A DNA stretch of 9,410 nucleotides from Hyphomicrobiales bacterium (GCA_020029455.1 JAIBJH010000146.1:1-9410), one strand, 5' to 3'; counted from the stretch's first letter, positions 1-7,445 are shown. Numbers and translations are program-made. Notes: generated by a model from the sequence alone, not told the origin.

Positions 1-1
1 C

Positions 2-1360
2 ATGGACTTCATGCTGCCGGAAGCCCGCGACTTGCTGAAGAAAGCGGGTGCGAAGATCGTCGGTGAGCGCGTCCACTTCGATCCCGCGATGATTGAAGAC
101 TTGATTGCCCATGCGCCTTCATCGTTCACGGTTCACGCCCGCAACCCTGAACGCAATCTGCAAGTGGGCGGTGCTAACATCGAATTCGGCACTGTGGGCA
201 GCCCACCCAACTGCCATGACATGGAAGGTGGCCGCCGCACCGGCAACCGCGAAGACTTCCGTAAGTTCATCAAGCTTGCAGAGCACTTCAACGCTATTGA
301 TTTCTGCTCGGGTTATCCGGTGGAGCCTATCGACGTTCACGCATCGGTGCGCCATCTCGAGGTGCTGCGCGACGTCTGCGAACTGACGGATAAGCCCTTC
401 GTGGCCTATTCCCTCGGCATTGAGCGCGTTATGGACGCACTGGAAATTGCCCGCCTCGCGCGCGGCATTTCACAGGAACAGTTCGAACGCGAACCAACGC
501 TGATGAGCGTCGTGAACACCAACTCGCCATTGAAACTCGACGGCAACATGCTGATCGGCATGACGGAGCTTTCCAAGCGCAATCAGGTGATCTGCGTCAC
601 ACCCTTCACGCTGGCGGGCGCCATGGCGCCTATCACGCTTGCCGGCGCCCTCGTGGAACAGAATGCCGAAGCGCTGGCAGGCATTGCTTATTGCCAGCTT
701 GTTAAGCCCGGCGCGCCTGTCATCTACGGCGGCTTCACTTCAAATGTGGACATGAAATCTGGCGCGCCCGCCTTCGGCACGCCCGAATACATGAAGACGA
801 CACTGATCGGCGGACAGCTGGCGCGCCGCTATAACATCCCCTTCCGCACCTCCAACACCAACGCCGCCAACACAGTTGATGCGCAGGCGGCCTATGAAAG
901 TGTCTTCTCGCTCTGGGGCCTCACCATGGGCGGCGGCAACTACATCATGCATGGCGCGGGCTGGATGGAGGGCGGGCTCGTTGCCTCGTTCGAAAAATTC
1001 GTGCTCGACTGCGACCTCATACAGATGGTCAAGGAATTCCTGAAACCCATTGAAATCACTGAGGAAAGTCTCGCAGTTGAGGCGATCAGGGATGTCGGCC
1101 CCGGTGGCCATTTCTTTGGCACAGCCCACACGCTCGCCCGTTTCACCGACGCTTTCTACGCCCCCATGATCTCCGACTGGCGCAACTACCAGCAATGGTC
1201 CGCCGCGGGCTCGCCCGATGCCTTGAAGCGCGCCAACCAGCTTTACAAGCAGGCTCTCAATGAATACCAAGCGCCCAAGTTTGATCCGGCCCACAAGGAG
1301 GCGCTCGATGAATTCGTCAACCGCCGCCTGCGCGAAGGTGGCGTGCCCACTGACTTCTGA
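2..1360 (+). CDS. MttB-superfamily (trimethylamine methyltransferase-like) protein, non-pyrrolysine, 5' end outside window
   Basis: The 452 visible residues match the MttB superfamily along their whole length. Landmarks are an N-terminal stretch ending in HAPSSFTVHARNPERN (about 37-52), NSPLKLDG (174-181), TPFTLAGAMAPITLAGAL (200-217), GGFTSNVDMKSGAPAFGTPEY (243-263, only partly quoted by motif) and VGPGGHFFGTAHTLARF (365-381). Family members are usually about 500 residues, and the ATG at base 2 falls inside the conserved N-terminal region, so the true start almost certainly lies upstream. Archaeal MttB reads an amber codon as pyrrolysine and moves a methyl group from trimethylamine to a corrinoid protein. 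No in-frame TAG occurs here, so this belongs to the non-Pyl branch, some members of which demethylate quaternary amines such as glycine betaine. The substrate cannot be read from the sequence, and no corrinoid protein gene is visible. The stop lies 2 bases before psuK, so co-transcription is likely. The family is certain; the function is open. Confidence 0.93.
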   Translation: MDFMLPEARDLLKKAGAKIVGERVHFDPAMIEDLIAHAPSSFTVHARNPERNLQVGGANIEFGTVGSPPNCHDMEGGRRTGNREDFRKFIKLAEHFNAIDFCSGYPVEPIDVHASVRHLEVLRDVCELTDKPFVAYSLGIERVMDALEIARLARGISQEQFEREPTLMSVVNTNSPLKLDGNMLIGMTELSKRNQVICVTPFTLAGAMAPITLAGALVEQNAEALAGIAYCQLVKPGAPVIYGGFTSNVDMKSGAPAFGTPEYMKTTLIGGQLARRYNIPFRTSNTNAANTVDAQAAYESVFSLWGLTMGGGNYIMHGAGWMEGGLVASFEKFVLDCDLIQMVKEFLKPIEITEESLAVEAIRDVGPGGHFFGTAHTLARFTDAFYAPMISDWRNYQQWSAAGSPDALKRANQLYKQALNEYQAPKFDPAHKEALDEFVNRRLREGGVPTDF

Positions 1361-1362
1361 TC

Positions 1363-2226
1363 ATGATTGACGTGGTCGTCATCGGCGGCTGCAACTTCGA
1401 CATCAAGGCGAAGTCTACGGAAGCCAACAAGCTTGGCACGTCCAATCCCGGAACTGTGATCACTTCGGCAGGCGGCGTCGCGCGTAACATCGCCCACAAC
1501 CTGGCACGGTTAGGCGCCAGTGTTTCTCTCATTTCGGTTGTGGGCCACGATGCCATGGGCGAAAGCGTTCTCGAAACAACGCGGGCGGCTGGTGTCGACG
1601 TGAGCCGCGTGCAGCGCGTTGAAGTTTCAACAGGCTCTTATATCGCCATCCTCGATCGCAATGGTGAACTCATCACCGCCATGAATGATATGAAAGCTGT
1701 CGATCAACTCACGCCAGAACTCATCCAGGCGAACGCGGAGATTCTCAAGTCGGCACGCCTCGTCGTTGCCGATTGCAATGTGCCTTTGGCGACACTCTCC
1801 ACCATCGCAGAAATTGCGCGCCACAAATTGCTTGTCGAGCCCGTATCTGTTCCAAAATCCACAAAGCTTTTCAAACTGCTGGAAGCCGGACCAGTTGCCT
1901 ATGCCACACCGAACTTTGACCAGATTGAAGCACTTGTGGGAACCCGCGAGATTGAGAAAGCAATCGCCTTTCTCCATGGCAAAGGATTGCGCAATGCTAT
2001 CATCCACGCAGGTCCCGAAGGTGCTTTCTGCTCTGATGGGGGAGAAATCTCTCACATCGCAGCGATGCCTGCAGGTCCAGTTGTGGACGTAACCGGGGCA
2101 GGGGATGGCGCGGTGGCGGGGCTTGTGTATGGATTGCTCCAAGGTAAATCCCTCGCGGATGCAGTAGCTGAAGGGCAGAAGCTGGCGGGCCGCATCATTG
2201 CCAGCGAGCGCTCATTCCTGGAGTAG
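1363..2226 (+). CDS. psuK: Pseudouridine kinase (PfkB/ribokinase family)
   Basis: This 287-residue sugar kinase probably phosphorylates pseudouridine to pseudouridine 5'-phosphate with ATP in the cytosol. The PfkB fold is shown by the N-terminal GGCNFDIKAK (8-17), the substrate-side glycine region AGGVARNIAHNLARLG (36-51), and the C-terminal anion-hole and catalytic motif DVTGAGDGAVAG (242-253), with Asp248 as the expected base. Features typical of PsuK rather than other PfkB kinases are TSNPG (26-30), AMNDM (106-110) and VVADCNV (134-140), which resemble my recollection of E. coli PsuK. The neighbour psuG supplies the next step, which makes the substrate assignment strong. The ATG follows the upstream stop by 2 bases. 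No good Shine-Dalgarno sequence is visible, so translation may be coupled to the upstream gene. Another nucleoside or sugar kinase specificity is possible but less likely given psuG. Confidence 0.93.
   Translation: MIDVVVIGGCNFDIKAKSTEANKLGTSNPGTVITSAGGVARNIAHNLARLGASVSLISVVGHDAMGESVLETTRAAGVDVSRVQRVEVSTGSYIAILDRNGELITAMNDMKAVDQLTPELIQANAEILKSARLVVADCNVPLATLSTIAEIARHKLLVEPVSVPKSTKLFKLLEAGPVAYATPNFDQIEALVGTREIEKAIAFLHGKGLRNAIIHAGPEGAFCSDGGEISHIAAMPAGPVVDVTGAGDGAVAGLVYGLLQGKSLADAVAEGQKLAGRIIASERSFLE
2220..2223 (+). promoter_or_regulatory. Ribosome binding site for psuG
   Basis: GGAG inside the last codons of psuK. It is 3 bases before ATG 2227 and 6 bases before ATG 2230. The spacing favours initiation at the second ATG, which would shorten PsuG by one residue. 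Confidence 0.45.
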
Positions 2227-3147
2227 ATGATGAAAGTGAAACTCACGCCTGAAGTGAAATCCGCGCTGGCGAAGAAGAAACCGGTGGTGGCGCTGGAGTC
2301 GACCATCATCGCTCACGGTATGCCATTTCCGCAGAATCTTGAAATGGCGCGCAAAGTGGAGAAGGTAATCCGCAGCGAAGGCGCGGTGCCCGCAACGATT
2401 GCCGTGATTGATGGCGCATTGCGCGCCGGCCTCACCGACAAGGAACTAGAGCGTTTTGCCAAGGAAGGGCCCGGCATCCTCAAAGTCTCCACCCGTGACT
2501 TACCGCTTGTGGTCGCCAAGAAGCTGAATGGTGCAACGACAGTTGCCTCCACCATGCGCATCGCCGCAATGGCGGGCATTCACGTCTTTGCCACAGGCGG
2601 CATTGGCGGCGTGCATCGCGGCGCGGAGAAGACCTTCGATGTTTCGGCAGACCTGATTGAATTCTCAAAAAGCAATGTTGCCGTGGTCACCGCTGGCGCA
2701 AAATCCATTCTTGATCTGGCGCTCACGCTGGAAGTCCTGGAAACCCAGGGCGTGCCGGTTGTCGGTTTCGGCACCGACGAGTTTCCGGCCTTCTTCTCGC
2801 GCCAGAGCGGCCATCGCCTGACGCTGCGCGCCGACACCGCCAAGGAGGTGGCCGCCATGATGAGAGCCAAATGGGCCATGGGCCTTTCCGGCGGCATGGT
2901 CATTGCCAATCCCATTCCAGCAGAGCATGAAATTCCCGCAGTACAGATTGCACCTTATATCGAACGCGCTATTGCCGAAGCGAACGCCAAGGGCATTCAC
3001 GGCAAGGACGTGACGCCTTTCCTCTTGAAGCGCATCACCGAGATCACTGAAGGCCGTTCCCTCACCGCCAATTTACAGCTCGTCCTGTACAATGCCCGCA
3101 TCGCTGCTCAGATTGCGAAGGAGTTTGCTAGGTCGAGCAAGAAATAG
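2227..3147 (+). CDS. psuG: Pseudouridine-5'-phosphate glycosidase
   Basis: The enzyme splits the C-C glycosidic bond of pseudouridine 5'-phosphate, giving uracil and ribose 5-phosphate through a Schiff-base intermediate. At 306 residues it is close to the E. coli enzyme (about 312). Conserved blocks are VALESTIIAHGMP (21-33), KVSTRDLP (86-93), FATGGIGGVHRGAEKTFDVS (121-140), VTAGAKSILD (154-163) and TANLQLV (280-286). Glu24, Lys86, Lys159 and Asn282 have the same mutual spacing as E. coli Glu31, Lys93, Lys166 and Asn289, so the active site looks intact, with Lys159 as the Schiff-base lysine. The first ATG touches the psuK stop codon (TAG at 2224-2226). A second ATG follows at 2230 and has a better distance to the GGAG at 2220-2223, so it may be the real start. 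The gene ends 1 base from the convergent M24 peptidase gene. Confidence 0.96.
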   Translation: MMKVKLTPEVKSALAKKKPVVALESTIIAHGMPFPQNLEMARKVEKVIRSEGAVPATIAVIDGALRAGLTDKELERFAKEGPGILKVSTRDLPLVVAKKLNGATTVASTMRIAAMAGIHVFATGGIGGVHRGAEKTFDVSADLIEFSKSNVAVVTAGAKSILDLALTLEVLETQGVPVVGFGTDEFPAFFSRQSGHRLTLRADTAKEVAAMMRAKWAMGLSGGMVIANPIPAEHEIPAVQIAPYIERAIAEANAKGIHGKDVTPFLLKRITEITEGRSLTANLQLVLYNARIAAQIAKEFARSSKK

Positions 3148-3148
3148 C

Positions 3149-4252
3149 TCAGCCGATGACTCGCAATTCTCGCGGAAACATTGTCAGCGACTCGATGCCG
3201 TTCTCTGTCACCACCACATCATCCTCGATGCGCACGCCGGCCTCGCCATCGCGGTAGAGGCCGGGCTCGATAGTGAACACCATGCCGGGTTCCAGCACCT
3301 GGTTATTGCCACGCATGATTTGCGGCGCCTCATGGACATCAAGCCCCAGCCCGTGCCCGGTCTTGTGGCGCTTGAAAGCGGCGAACTGCGAGCGCTCCAA
3401 GACCTTGCACACCTCATCATCGACATCGGATGCTGTCATGCCAGGCCGCGAAATTTCGCGGCCCTTCGTATTCGCCGCCAGCACCGTGTCATAGAAGGCC
3501 AGGTCATGGTCACTCACATGGCCTACAAAGAAGGTGCGCGTAATGTCGGCGCTGAAATGATTGTAACGCCCGCCGAAATCGAAAAGCAGCGCATCTCCGG
3601 CCTTGATGTGATAGTCGGCCCGCGCCGAAGCGTGAGGTTTTGCCGCATTGTCTCCCGCCGCCACGATGGGATCGAACGATAGGCCATCACATCCGGCCCG
3701 GAACAATTCACTGAGAAGGATGGCCTCGACTTCCTTCTCGGTCATGCCAACCTTGACCTGCATGAGCGTAGCCTCAAGCGCCACTTCCGACCGTTTGATG
3801 GCTTCGCGCAATGCGGCAATTTCCTCCAGCGTCTTGCACAGGCGGATCGCCGAAATCGCCGCATGGGCATCAACAAACGTAACGCCTGACAGAACCTCCT
3901 GCAGCGCCAGCAGATCAAACACCCGCATGCGCTGGCCCTCAACGCCAACCCGCGCGCCCTTCGCCAGTTGCGGCAAGGCAGCACCCGCCGCCTTGAACGC
4001 CCCCATGTAGCCATCCTCGTCACGCCAATCGAAAACCTCTCCGGGAAATCCGATGGGTGCAAAGGAACCGAGCTCCAGATTCGGAACGACCGCCACGGGA
4101 ACACCAGACTTGGGAACGACCACCACCAACGGCCGTTCCATCTGGTGGAAATCCTTGCCAAAGACACGCAGAAAATTTGCGCCGGGAACGAGGGCAATGG
4201 CGTCATGGCCCGTGGCCTGAAGTACTTTGTGGACTGGCTCTAGCATGCTCAT
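3149..4252 (-). CDS. M24 family metallopeptidase, Xaa-Pro aminopeptidase/dipeptidase type
   Basis: This 367-residue protein has a creatinase-type N-terminal domain (about 1-135) and a pita-bread catalytic domain (about 145-360). It probably removes N-terminal residues from Xaa-Pro peptides in the cytosol; no signal peptide is visible. All five dinuclear metal ligands expected for the family are present: Asp225 (in LLFDFGG), Asp236 (in SADITRT), His300 (in TGHGLGLDVHEAP), Glu329 (in FTIEPGLY) and Glu343 (in VRIEDDVVV). His207 (PHASA) and His307 are the usual second-shell histidines. The start is well bounded: on the minus strand an in-frame TAG (4264-4262) lies four codons before the ATG, leaving only Met1 or Met3 (4246). 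A weak AGG lies 8 bases before Met1. The gene is convergent with psuG (1-base gap) and divergent from the DMT permease. The exact peptide substrate cannot be told. Confidence 0.92.
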   Translation of the reverse strand: MSMLEPVHKVLQATGHDAIALVPGANFLRVFGKDFHQMERPLVVVVPKSGVPVAVVPNLELGSFAPIGFPGEVFDWRDEDGYMGAFKAAGAALPQLAKGARVGVEGQRMRVFDLLALQEVLSGVTFVDAHAAISAIRLCKTLEEIAALREAIKRSEVALEATLMQVKVGMTEKEVEAILLSELFRAGCDGLSFDPIVAAGDNAAKPHASARADYHIKAGDALLFDFGGRYNHFSADITRTFFVGHVSDHDLAFYDTVLAANTKGREISRPGMTASDVDDEVCKVLERSQFAAFKRHKTGHGLGLDVHEAPQIMRGNNQVLEPGMVFTIEPGLYRDGEAGVRIEDDVVVTENGIESLTMFPRELRVIG

Positions 4253-4330
4253 GGTGAACGCCTATCAGAGAGAGGAACGGCCGTCGAGCACCGGTTGAAT
4301 ACAGCGTGGGTCTGGTGAGCGCACCGCGCA

Positions 4331-4359
4331 TTGCAGTTGAGGTTCCGGGCACATATCAA
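4331..4359 (+). promoter_or_regulatory. Possible promoter of the DMT permease gene, nearly leaderless
   Basis: TTGCAG (4331-4336) and TATCAA (4354-4359) are separated by 17 bases, matching the sigma-70 consensus at 3/6 and 4/6 positions. Transcription would start near 4366, only a few bases before ATG 4369. That would explain why no Shine-Dalgarno sequence is visible there. This is weak evidence from hexamer matches alone. Confidence 0.25.
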
Positions 4360-4368
4360 TTAAACTTC

Positions 4369-5310
4369 ATGTTTCCCGCCTCCAGCCGCAACAATCTGAT
4401 CGGAATCGTCTCGCTCTGTGCGGGCGCGCTGGTGTTTTCGGCTCAGGACACGGTCATAAAATTCATTAGCGGCGATCATGCCGTGACGCTCGCCATCGTG
4501 CTGCGCGCCGTCGTTTCCTTCCCCATCTTGGTTGCCATGCTCTATTGGGGCGGCGGTTTAGTCCAATTGAACACCCCGAAATGGCCGCTCCTTGTTGTGC
4601 GCGGCGCTATCCTGCTCTGCGCCTATACAACTTATTTCATGGCCTTTCCGGCCTTGCCACTAGCAGAAGCTGTAGCACTCTATTTCATGGTGCCGGTGTT
4701 CGTCACGCTCATGTCCGGGCCATTGCTGGGCGAGCATGTCGGCTGGAAAGCCTGGGCGGCGGTGGCCCTGGGCCTTGCCGGCGTCTTCATCATCCTGAGG
4801 CCCGGCACCGGCCTTTTCGAGCCCGCCGCGCTTCTCTCGCTGGTGAGTGCCGCGACCTATTCCTACGCCATGATCCTGGCGCGTAAGCACGGCGCCAATG
4901 TCTCTTCCACCGTAATGGCATTCTACGGCAATGTCGTCTACTGGCTGCTCGCCATGGGCTTTGCCACCGCCGTCACGCTTTTTGACGTGCAGCCCCCGGG
5001 TCATCCCAGCCTTGATTTTTTGGTGCGGCAGTGGGCCGTGCCAAGCTGGCGCGACATGGGCCTGATGGGGCTTTGCGGCATCATCGCCGCCTTTGGTGCA
5101 GTCTTTCTGGTTCATGCCTATCGCATCGGCACAGCCGCCATTGTCGCCCCCTTCGAATATACGGGAATGATCTGGGCCGTGGTTTTCGGCTTCCTGATCT
5201 TCGGCGAGGTGCCGCGCCTGTCGACTTTCGCTGGAATGGCTTTGATCGCGCTGGCCGGCATCGTTGCCCTGCAAGCGGGCACAAAAGATCCTAGCCAGCA
5301 CTCACAATAA
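4369..5310 (+). CDS. EamA/DMT superfamily permease (10 TM)
   Basis: This inner-membrane transporter of the drug/metabolite superfamily has two EamA repeats (about residues 10-144 and 155-300 of a 313-residue protein). The sequence alternates long hydrophobic segments with short loops, consistent with about ten helices. Typical features are DTVIKFISG after helix 1, GPLLGEHVGWKAWAAVALGLAGVFIILRPG closing repeat 1 (quoted by its parts GPLLGE and FIILRPG), and AAIVAPFEYTGMIWAVVFG followed by FGEVP in repeat 2. The frame stays open upstream to a GTG at 4306, which would add 21 polar residues not expected in the family. I chose ATG 4369 because it gives the usual short cytosolic N-terminus, though neither start has a clear ribosome binding site. 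The last 20 bases overlap the 3' end of the convergent dehydrogenase gene. The substrate is unknown; family members export amino acids or metabolites or take up compounds such as S-adenosylmethionine. Confidence 0.9.
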   Translation: MFPASSRNNLIGIVSLCAGALVFSAQDTVIKFISGDHAVTLAIVLRAVVSFPILVAMLYWGGGLVQLNTPKWPLLVVRGAILLCAYTTYFMAFPALPLAEAVALYFMVPVFVTLMSGPLLGEHVGWKAWAAVALGLAGVFIILRPGTGLFEPAALLSLVSAATYSYAMILARKHGANVSSTVMAFYGNVVYWLLAMGFATAVTLFDVQPPGHPSLDFLVRQWAVPSWRDMGLMGLCGIIAAFGAVFLVHAYRIGTAAIVAPFEYTGMIWAVVFGFLIFGEVPRLSTFAGMALIALAGIVALQAGTKDPSQHSQ

Positions 5311-6310
5311 TCTTGGCCGCCTTGCCCGCGTGCAATTTCTCGAAGGCCTGTGGTGCTTGGGCGAGAGGCATGATTTCACTGATGGTCTTTTCGAATTCGA
5401 ATCCTGCGCCAGACAGAAGCTTCATGGCCTGAGCAAGCCCCGCGGGTGTTGCGGAATAGCTCGTGACCACGCCGATCTCGCGGCGATAAATCTGCCAGAA
5501 ATCAAAAGGCAGGGTGCTTTCGGGCTTCACGCCAAAAGGAATGATCGTGCCGCCATCGCGAACACTGTCCAGTGCCAAACCAAGCGTTGCTGGATTTGTC
5601 GCAGTCAGAATCACGGCATCAGCGCCGCGCCCGCCACTTCTCTTCCGCGCCACAGCCGCTACATCGTCTTTGCCTGCCGAAAGTGTTTCCTGCGCATCCC
5701 ATTCCCGCGCCATGTCGAGGCGGTCAGGCTTCACATCCACGGCAATCACTGCTGCGCCGGCATTGAGGACAAGCGGCAGGAACAATATGCCGATGGCTCC
5801 AACTCCCACTACAAGCACCGTATCTCCATTCCGCACTGACACGCGTTCCAGCGCCCGAAGGCAGCAGGCGAGCGGTTCCATGAATGTTGCGCGCAAAAGC
5901 GGTACATGATCGGGGACCGCATGCACCGTATGCGGCACAAGCTCAGCGGGCACGCGGATCAGTTCCGCAAACCCGCCGGGATCCACATTCGTGGATTTGA
6001 AGTGAGGATCCTGCGTTTCGCTGCCGCGCCTTGAGAAGTGTGATTGAAAATCTGGCGCATGATGGGCCGCAGCCACACGCATGCCCGGTTTGAAAGCGGA
6101 AATTCCCTTACCAACTTCCGCAATGGTGCCGACAATTTCATGGCCCAGCTGAACGGGCTTTGCTGTTCCTTCGTCATACACCTTCATCAGATCCGTGCCG
6201 CAAATTCCGCAAGCTTCCAGATTCAACAGAATGTCGCCGTCACTCAGCACAGGCACCGCCACATCGGCAATCTCCGTCTTTCCAGTGGCGTGGCAGACGA
6301 GCTGCTTCAT
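5291..6310 (-). CDS. Medium-chain Zn-dependent alcohol/polyol dehydrogenase lacking structural zinc cysteines
   Basis: This 339-residue NAD(P)-dependent dehydrogenase of the MDR superfamily has an N-terminal GroES-like catalytic domain followed by a Rossmann domain. Catalytic zinc ligands are present: Cys37 (in CGICGTD), His57-Glu58 (in LGHEIVG) and Glu145 (in FMEPLACC). The coenzyme motif is VVGVGAIG (167-174), and Asp192 at the end of the second strand suggests NAD rather than NADP. The structural-zinc lobe is normally C-x2-C-x2-C-x7-C. Here the four positions at exactly that spacing are Asp87, Ser90, Ser93 and Asp101, while the surrounding HHAP and RRGSETQ text is well kept. So the lobe remains but cannot bind structural zinc in the normal way. 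The gene starts 6 bases after the aminotransferase stop, suggesting one transcript. Its 3' end overlaps the DMT permease gene by 20 bases. The alcohol substrate cannot be assigned. Confidence 0.9.
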   Translation of the reverse strand: MKQLVCHATGKTEIADVAVPVLSDGDILLNLEACGICGTDLMKVYDEGTAKPVQLGHEIVGTIAEVGKGISAFKPGMRVAAAHHAPDFQSHFSRRGSETQDPHFKSTNVDPGGFAELIRVPAELVPHTVHAVPDHVPLLRATFMEPLACCLRALERVSVRNGDTVLVVGVGAIGILFLPLVLNAGAAVIAVDVKPDRLDMAREWDAQETLSAGKDDVAAVARKRSGGRGADAVILTATNPATLGLALDSVRDGGTIIPFGVKPESTLPFDFWQIYRREIGVVTSYSATPAGLAQAMKLLSGAGFEFEKTISEIMPLAQAPQAFEKLHAGKAAKIIVSAG

Positions 6311-6316
6311 GGTCTG

Positions 6317-7309
6317 CTACTGCGCTCCCATCAGCCGCTCGACGAGGTGCTGCATAAGCGCGCCATCCACATTGGCAAAGGCAAAGCGAAGATAGTCCTC
6401 TTGTCCCGGCCCGAACATCGATCCCGGCAGGCACAGCACGTCATGCTCTTGAGCGAGCCGCATGGCGACAGACTTCGACGCTTCTCCACGGAATGGGTGC
6501 CGCACATAAGCGAAATAGGCCCCGCTGCTGACCAATTCAAACTTCAGCCCCGGCTTTCCAAATACTTCACGAATGGCCGCTAGTCTTCCTGCCATCATCT
6601 CCAGCTTTTCCTGTTTCCACCCATCGAGCTCTGCGAGCGCAAAGATCACGCCTGCTTGGGTAATGTGTGGTGGGCAGATTGTCATGCAGTCGAGGATCTT
6701 CGCCACTTCATTCAGAATGCGCGGCCCGGAGATGATGGCGCCCAGCCGGTAGCCTGCCAGCGCATAGACCTTGGAAAAACTGTAGAGCTGGATCAGCGTA
6801 TCATCCCAGCCGGGCTTGTCGTCAATGGCGGCGCGCGCTTTTTCGACATCCGGGTAGTTGGCGTCAATTGAGAACGCCGGAATATCCCGGATGCCGATGC
6901 CAAGCATCGAAAGCCACATCTGGTGATTGAAATAATAGGGCGCAGGCATCACCACATTCTCCCCCGCCTTCGCCACCGCCATGACGGCTGCGGCAAAGGC
7001 CTGGTTGCAGCCCGTGGTGATGGCCACGTGTTCGGCGGAAATCGCCGCCTTGTAGTCCTTACTCATTGCCGCGGCATGGGCTGCCCTGAGCGCATCCAAA
7101 CCGAAGATGTTGGTGTATCCTCCAATGCCGGGTGTGGCCGCCAACCGGGCGAATTCTTCCTGTAGGGCAGGGGCCGGGGGATAGCTCGGCACTGCCTGGC
7201 AGAGGTTGAGCAGTTCCCGGTTCCGGGGCCCCTGCCGCACCCAACTCATGGCTTCCGCAATGGGCGGGAATTCAACGCCTGAGATGAGAGACGAGACGGG
7301 CATCGACAT
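6317..7309 (-). CDS. PLP aminotransferase class I/II with internal in-frame deletion, probably inactive as a transaminase
   Basis: From ATG 7309 (CAGG 8 bases upstream) the product is 330 residues, against about 385-400 usual for the family. Present are the N-terminal substrate-side region ending in GYTNIFGLDALRAAH (64-78), TTGCNQAFAAA (98-108), PAPYYFNHQMW (122-132), the Schiff-base motif LYSFSKVYALAGYR (175-188, Lys180), GAYFAYVRHPF and the carboxylate-binding Arg308 (YLRFAF). Lys180 to Arg188 and to Arg308 matches aspartate aminotransferase (258, 266, 386) exactly. However, Tyr126 (Trp140 equivalent) lies only 54 residues before the lysine, where family members have about 109-118. The missing piece would carry the NPxG Asn and the D-x-x-Y Asp that contacts the PLP ring nitrogen, and neither motif is found. 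The open frame extends upstream to 7564, but that part reads antisense to qor and has no family match. A pseudogene, a real variant or an assembly error are all possible. Confidence 0.85.
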   Translation of the reverse strand: MSMPVSSLISGVEFPPIAEAMSWVRQGPRNRELLNLCQAVPSYPPAPALQEEFARLAATPGIGGYTNIFGLDALRAAHAAAMSKDYKAAISAEHVAITTGCNQAFAAAVMAVAKAGENVVMPAPYYFNHQMWLSMLGIGIRDIPAFSIDANYPDVEKARAAIDDKPGWDDTLIQLYSFSKVYALAGYRLGAIISGPRILNEVAKILDCMTICPPHITQAGVIFALAELDGWKQEKLEMMAGRLAAIREVFGKPGLKFELVSSGAYFAYVRHPFRGEASKSVAMRLAQEHDVLCLPGSMFGPGQEDYLRFAFANVDGALMQHLVERLMGAQ

Positions 7310-7431
7310 GCGGCAAACCTGCTGGTTAAAAAGACTGAAATTCAGAGTTTTGCCTGTCTGCCATGAACGGCATTTCGATTGAAGCCCTCTTGGTGCACCA
7401 TGGCGCATGGCTGAAAGGCGTTTACGGGGAG

Positions 7432-7436
7432 AAGGA
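7432..7436 (+). promoter_or_regulatory. Ribosome binding site deciding the qor start
   Basis: AAGGA, 9 bases before ATG 7446, within a purine-rich run (7426-7437). It supports initiation at 7446 instead of the upstream in-frame start at 7407, whose extra 13 residues do not look like the QOR family. Confidence 0.6.
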
Positions 7437-7445
7437 ACGGGTAAG

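Noticed and set aside
740..1294. Long open frame on the minus strand (184 codons) inside the methyltransferase gene
   Set aside because: It is antisense to a strongly conserved gene, shows no family features, and such shadows are expected in GC-rich coding DNA.
2..1360. Pyrrolysine-containing MttB
   Set aside because: There is no in-frame TAG anywhere in the visible 452 codons, and the surrounding conserved blocks are continuous.
3135..3150. Hairpin GAGC...GCTC at the psuG/M24 junction as a terminator
   Set aside because: A 4-base stem with an 8-base loop is too weak, and no T-run follows.
3149..4252. Creatinase (creatine amidinohydrolase), which would link to methylamine use by the MttB homologue
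   Set aside because: Creatinases lack the metal ligands of M24 peptidases; here all five ligands (D225, D236, H300, E329, E343) are present, so it is a metallopeptidase.
4369..5310. DMT permease as the pseudouridine importer of the psuKG system
   Set aside because: It is separated from psuG by an oppositely oriented gene, and the family is not the known pseudouridine transporter type; nothing in the sequence supports the link.
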